A stretch of 64,000 bases of DNA from Pontibacter qinzhouensis (GTDB taxonomy: Bacteria; Bacteroidota; Bacteroidia; Cytophagales; Hymenobacteraceae), in assembly GCF_008017455.1 (NCBI RefSeq), contig NZ_VRTY01000014.1, forward strand, positions 1-64,000, given 5' to 3'. A program made the translations under genes and the position numbers. Below, one piece after another: positions 60,531-64,000 of this stretch (positions are counted from its first letter, which is position 1; each line of letters begins with the position of its first letter). The notes under the pieces are model-generated. The model was not told where the DNA came from. It saw only the letters and a list, made by a program, of their open reading frames with translations, and made no database searches.

Positions 60531-61774
60531 TAGTTAGATCCGAATTTTTTAACTGAATTACCGAATTCCGGGTACCGCTGTGCTGCTGCTTCTACGGACA
60601 AGCCTGCTACTGCTGCTTCCCATGCTTGGTTCAGGGCGACTACACCTCCGGCAGGTCCATCAGGGTGCGCCATTATGCCGCCGCCTGCCATGTACAGCAG
60701 GTCGGTGGTTTGGGTGCGGCGGTACGTTTCGGGGGCCTGCCCGCCCCATTGCCCGGATGATACCACCGGCAAAATAGAGTATCCGCCCAGCATCGGCTTC
60801 AGGCACGCTTCTATGGAGCGCACTACTGAATCATCGGATTCCCAGAATTTATTCTGGATGCCGTTTACGTGCAGCTGGTCCACGCCTGCCAGGCGCCAGA
60901 TTTTCTGGTAAGCCGGAAACTCGATGCCCAGCAGCGGGTGGCGGTTGAGCATGCCCCAGCCATTGCGGTGCCCGTGGATGGCCAGTTCCCCCTGATCGCA
61001 CACTTTCTTCACACCGGACAAGCCCACGCTGTTGATGCTCACCATGGCACAGGTGTTTCCGGAGGCCACCACCTTTTCGTAGCGGCGCAGCATGGTATCT
61101 ACCTCATCGCTGATGTTGATGGCGTACATCACACGTTTCCCGGTTTTATCCGCATGAATGTTTATAACGCGCATCACCGCCTCCAGCCGCTCTTCAAAAG
61201 AGGAGTTAGCCGACGAAACCAGCAATTCATCATCCTTAATAAAGTCGATGCCTGCCTCGGCCAGTACTTTCACCATGTCAGCGGTCTGCTGCGGCGTCAG
61301 ACCGATGCTGGGTTTGATGATGGTACCGATAAGCGGTCGGTCCTGCACACCGGTGAGTTTCCGGCAACCGGCAATGCCAAAGCGGGGGCCTTTAAAATGA
61401 TCACCAAATGAAGGCGGAACTTCCAGGTCCATCAGTTTCAGGCCTGTAAACTGTGTGATCTCGTACAGGTTGCCCTGCAGCGTGGAAACCATCGCAGGCA
61501 GGTTATAGCCAAAGTTCTCCACCGACCACGATACTTCCACCTCAGCCCGGTTATATTTGCCGCTGGAAGCTTTGGCTCCCGGAATGGCAGGTTCGGATAC
61601 GGTTTCCAGGTGGTTGATAGTTTCTATGCGAGCAGCGAACCGCTGCTTCAGTTCTTCGGTTTCGCCCGGCACCGCCACAAAAGTGCCGGAAGACTGCTCT
61701 CCGGCCAGCACGGCGGCAGCGCGTTCTACCTCAAAGGGTGTTTCTATATAATAGCGGGCTGTTATTCTTTCCAT
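60530..61774 (-). CDS. RuBisCO-like protein (OiaC/OiaX type)
   Basis: A 414-residue form IV RuBisCO-like protein with the conserved alpha/beta barrel. Active-site equivalents are visible: Lys154 in GTIIKPSIGL, KDDE at 180-183 where RuBisCO carbamylates Lys, and IHGHRN at 266-271. Loop 6 has GIQNKFWES instead of the carboxylase-type Lys loop, so it is not expected to fix CO2. The coupled DUF1537 kinase remnant points to 3-oxo-isoapionate-4-phosphate decarboxylase or hydrolase (OiaC or OiaX). The gene itself is intact, but its partner is broken. Confidence 0.82.
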   Translation of the reverse strand: MERITARYYIETPFEVERAAAVLAGEQSSGTFVAVPGETEELKQRFAARIETINHLETVSEPAIPGAKASSGKYNRAEVEVSWSVENFGYNLPAMVSTLQGNLYEITQFTGLKLMDLEVPPSFGDHFKGPRFGIAGCRKLTGVQDRPLIGTIIKPSIGLTPQQTADMVKVLAEAGIDFIKDDELLVSSANSSFEERLEAVMRVINIHADKTGKRVMYAINISDEVDTMLRRYEKVVASGNTCAMVSINSVGLSGVKKVCDQGELAIHGHRNGWGMLNRHPLLGIEFPAYQKIWRLAGVDQLHVNGIQNKFWESDDSVVRSIEACLKPMLGGYSILPVVSSGQWGGQAPETYRRTQTTDLLYMAGGGIMAHPDGPAGGVVALNQAWEAAVAGLSVEAAAQRYPEFGNSVKKFGSN

Positions 61775-61971
61775 TGTTTCAGATGATGAGGGCAGTAAGC
61801 ACCAGGCTTTTTGCCATAGGTTTGTGTTTGGAAAGGCTAAAATAACAACTGTTCGTAAGAAAAAATATTTATTTGCGAAATATTTATTTATATATGAATT
61901 GTTTGAATGGAGGAGCAGGTGTGGTGGCAGGTGCAGTTTAAGAATTATCCTTACATTTTAGACATTTTTAA

Positions 61972-62787
61972 GGTAGTCCTACAGAAGTAATGATAGAATA
62001 ACAAAAAAGACCGCAGTAGAGGTAAAAAGGAGTGCGAACAACTTTTATACCATCATGAACAGGTCATGCTACTACTGCGGCAGTGTGAATAAAGTCAAAA
62101 ATGGTAAAACCTACTACGGTAAAGCCAGGGGCAAGTGCAAGGACTGCAGACGGCAGTTTGTCTTTCACCGGCAAAACCGTAGCCTGAGTCCGGAGCAGAA
62201 AAGGCTCATTAAGCTGCTCTTGCTCGAGCGGCTTTCCCTGGAGGGGATCTGCAGAGTGCTGGCCATATCTGCCTACCACCTTTACCGCTACATGGATGAG
62301 CTGTACGTAGAAGTTCCGGATGACTTGAACGCACAGGTTTCGGCACAGGCAGAACTGCAGCTGTGCTGCTATGAGTGCGAGAGCGATGAGTTGTGGAGCT
62401 TTGTCGGCTGCAAGGCCAATAAGCAGTGGCTTTGGGTGGCCCAGGACAGGAGAAGCAGGCAGATCGTGGCCCTGCACCTGGGAGACAGAGGCGCAGCGGG
62501 GGCAAGGGGGCTGTGGGAGAATATTCCTCAACAGTACAGGCAGCAGGCAACTTTCTTCACCGATAACTGGGAGGCCTATAAGCAGGTCATACCGGCACAG
62601 CGGCATAGAGCCTCTAAAGAGAAGAAAGACACCAACCATGCCGAGAGGCTTTTCTGCTCTCTCAGGCAGAGATGTGCAAGGCTGGTGAGAAAGGCGCTAT
62701 CCTTCTCAAAAAAGCTCGACAGGCACCTGATGGCTATTATGTTCTTTGTCGCTAACTATAACCTATCATTACTTTTATAGAACTACC
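61972..62787 (+). mobile_element. IS1-family element
   Basis: Inverted ends of 25 bp at 61972-61996 and 62763-62787 start with GGTAGT and share AAGTAATGATAG; they differ at three positions. One transposase gene lies between them. No perfect target duplication was seen, so it may be old. Confidence 0.88.
62055..62780 (+). CDS. IS1-family transposase
   Basis: A 241-residue single-frame IS1 transposase. A zinc-binding start (CYYCGS, CKDCRRQF) and a helix-turn-helix (LSLEGICRVLAISAYHLYRY) precede the DDE-type core with DELWSFVGCKANKQWLW, FFTDNWEAY and NHAERLFCSLRQR, and the typical C-terminal RLVRKALSFSKK. It appears intact. Confidence 0.9.
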   Translation: MNRSCYYCGSVNKVKNGKTYYGKARGKCKDCRRQFVFHRQNRSLSPEQKRLIKLLLLERLSLEGICRVLAISAYHLYRYMDELYVEVPDDLNAQVSAQAELQLCCYECESDELWSFVGCKANKQWLWVAQDRRSRQIVALHLGDRGAAGARGLWENIPQQYRQQATFFTDNWEAYKQVIPAQRHRASKEKKDTNHAERLFCSLRQRCARLVRKALSFSKKLDRHLMAIMFFVANYNLSLLL

Positions 62788-63168
62788 AATATTTCTTACT
62801 TATATGTTTTAGTAACAGAATGTCGCTTGCCTCTCGCAAGAAAGGCATTTTGTTTTTGTAGGTTCTAGACCAACTTGAAAAACTTATCTGGCATTAATTT
62901 CTTTGGAGACAATTAAATTTAGTTTGTTGAGCCTTTAGCCATTTTTTCAATTACATCCTTTAATTAATACGAGTAGCGGTTGGCACAGGAAGATGGTACT
63001 TACAATAACACCTAAACTTTAGCTACGCCACAGTTTGACCCGAGACGTTATCCTTCTACTTTACATAATGGAGCTTATCAGCCGCCGGTTAAACCACTAT
63101 TTTACATCTTGTAATTCCAGGAAATTATGAGACAGCAAGTACCAAATCATATCAGGACTAGACACACC
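62788..63168. other. 381-bp intergenic region, no gene
   Basis: No gene, repeat or convincing hairpin is seen between the IS1 element and the cupin gene. The DNA is AT-rich without long open frames. Confidence 0.6.
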
Positions 63169-63669
63169 TTATTTAGCGTTATTATACTCTTCATCGGTGA
63201 CAGGCTGCCTCCACTCGACGATTCCTTTTTCGGTATTGGGAATAATGTATAGCTGCTGTAAGCCGGTATCGGGACTTGCGCCATGCCAGTGTCTAACGTT
63301 TGGTGGGCACTTTACCACATCTCCCTTTTTGATGGTTTGCCTTGGCTGCCCTTCTAGTTGGTGGTAACCAACACCATCCGTAATAATCAGGATCTGACCG
63401 GCAGGATGGGTGTGCCAGTTGCTTCTGGCACCAGGCTCGAAATAAACATTACCCACAAGGGTAGTAAAGATTGAGTCATTTTCAACTAATCCATAATTCC
63501 AGGCATTTCCCGTGAAGTTTTTTGCTGGCCCTAACTCACCTTTAGGAAAGATGGCCTCAACTCCATCATTTGCTGTTTTCTTTGAAGTCTGTTCGTTACA
63601 GCTAAAAGTAAATAGTGCTGCAAAAGCAAAGGCCGCTACAGATGCTGCACTTATGCGGTGTCGATTCAT
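63169..63669 (-). CDS. Secreted cupin-domain lipoprotein
   Basis: A 166-residue exported protein with a signal ending in a lipobox-like FTFSC and a cupin beta-barrel. Metal-site histidines are visible in SNWHTHPAGQ and VRHWHGASPD, with the intervening GVGYHQLEGQPRQTIKKGD. Cupin lipoproteins of this group are often next to short-chain dehydrogenases and may decarboxylate or isomerise small substrates. ATG at 63669 is preferred over the upstream one at 63738. Confidence 0.78.
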   Translation of the reverse strand: MNRHRISAASVAAFAFAALFTFSCNEQTSKKTANDGVEAIFPKGELGPAKNFTGNAWNYGLVENDSIFTTLVGNVYFEPGARSNWHTHPAGQILIITDGVGYHQLEGQPRQTIKKGDVVKCPPNVRHWHGASPDTGLQQLYIIPNTEKGIVEWRQPVTDEEYNNAK

Positions 63670-63794
63670 GCTTTGACCATTTAATTTATATTGATCAATT
63701 CCGTTATCATTTGACTGGACCGGATACTTTGGTGACATCCTAAATCCAGACCTTGCTTCTGTTACAAGGTCTGGACAGTGTGCCGGCTACGGGC

Positions 63795-64000
63795 TTAAAG
63801 CTCCTGGGCTGTTGGCCTGAAAAGGATCTCATTGATGTCGACCTCTTCAGGCTGGCTAATGGCAAAAGCAATCAGCCGGGCAAATGCATCAGGGGTAACT
63901 CCCACTTGCCCTACATAATCCTGATTTGCTTCCTGGATATCTTTTTCGCTAATATGTTCGAGAAGCTCAGTTTTGACGGCACCTGGCGAGATGATGGTGG
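63795..64000 (-). CDS. Short-chain dehydrogenase, C-terminal part
   Basis: A 68-codon fragment that runs off the window end. It opens with TIISPGAVKTELLEHIS, the PG segment of classical SDR enzymes after the catalytic Tyr/Lys, and ends EVDINEILFRPTAQEL, as in YdfG-type oxidoreductases. The start and the active site lie beyond 64000. Confidence 0.8.
   Translation of the reverse strand, partial: TIISPGAVKTELLEHISEKDIQEANQDYVGQVGVTPDAFARLIAFAISQPEEVDINEILFRPTAQEL

Noticed and set aside
60530-61774. Functional CO2-fixing RuBisCO
   Set aside because: Loop 6 differs from carboxylases, the protein is of form IV length and context, and there is no phosphoribulokinase in the window.

Overview
The window looks like accessory DNA from a Bacteroidota bacterium, most likely a Cytophagales/Hymenobacteraceae relative (Pontibacter, Rufibacter or Hymenobacter type). 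The evidence is a Bacteroidetes-type tra cluster (TraE to TraO with a ParA-like TraA), AT-rich intergenic DNA without Shine-Dalgarno sites, two promoters fitting the Bacteroidetes TTG-N19/20-TAnnTTTG pattern, and many IS elements. No rRNA, tRNA or CRISPR array was seen. A broken plasmid replication gene at about 60 kb suggests a large plasmid or a plasmid-derived island.

Layout. 1-15.7 kb: possible IS21-type end, MobC-like accessory protein, a 14-bp tandem repeat array, relaxase, ParA, and a co-directional, often overlapping type IV secretion operon (TraE, F, G, J, K, L-like, M, N, O), then the VirD4-type coupling protein and an XRE regulator. 15.7-21.8 kb: orphan protein, hairpin-rich intergenic DNA, tyrosine recombinase, zinc-finger protein, DUF4099 protein and a DnaG-like Toprim protein. 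21.9-34.1 kb: chromate module 1 (ChrA plus a ChrB-domain/AraC fusion regulator), an outer-membrane protein, and a long plus-strand locus with an Fe(III)-type ABC importer, a lipoprotein, a Tat-exported DUF1259 protein, a FetAB-type exporter and a DUF5916 outer-membrane protein. 34.2-43 kb: a TPR-like pseudogene, a DUF1016 PDDEXK nuclease, two His-rich proteins and a CusCBA-type heavy-metal RND pump. 43-48 kb: MFS transporter and chromate module 2 (DUF1259, ChrA, ChrB-AraC).

47.85-50.7 kb is an IS3-family element interrupted by an IS110-family element whose 5' non-coding end is a bridge-RNA candidate. Beyond it lie a truncated and an intact EF-hand gene. 52.1-58.9 kb is the most distinctive part: a minus-strand operon with SbtA-type bicarbonate permease, a 55-residue membrane protein, a beta-carbonic-anhydrase-like protein lacking zinc ligands, BioD, dihydroorotase, a DUF6671 protein and two small proteins, facing a divergent LysR regulator and followed by the STAS end of a SulP anion transporter. 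The gene set suggests inorganic-carbon supply tied to CO2/bicarbonate-consuming biosynthesis.

58.9-62.8 kb is a scar region: an IS5-family copy cuts the SulP gene on one side and a plasmid Rep gene on the other, next to an intact RuBisCO-like protein coupled to a decayed DUF1537 kinase (probably a remnant of 3-oxo-isoapionate/apiose catabolism), then an intact IS1-family element. The window closes with a cupin lipoprotein and the end of an SDR gene. All assignments come from reading sequence; no database search was run.
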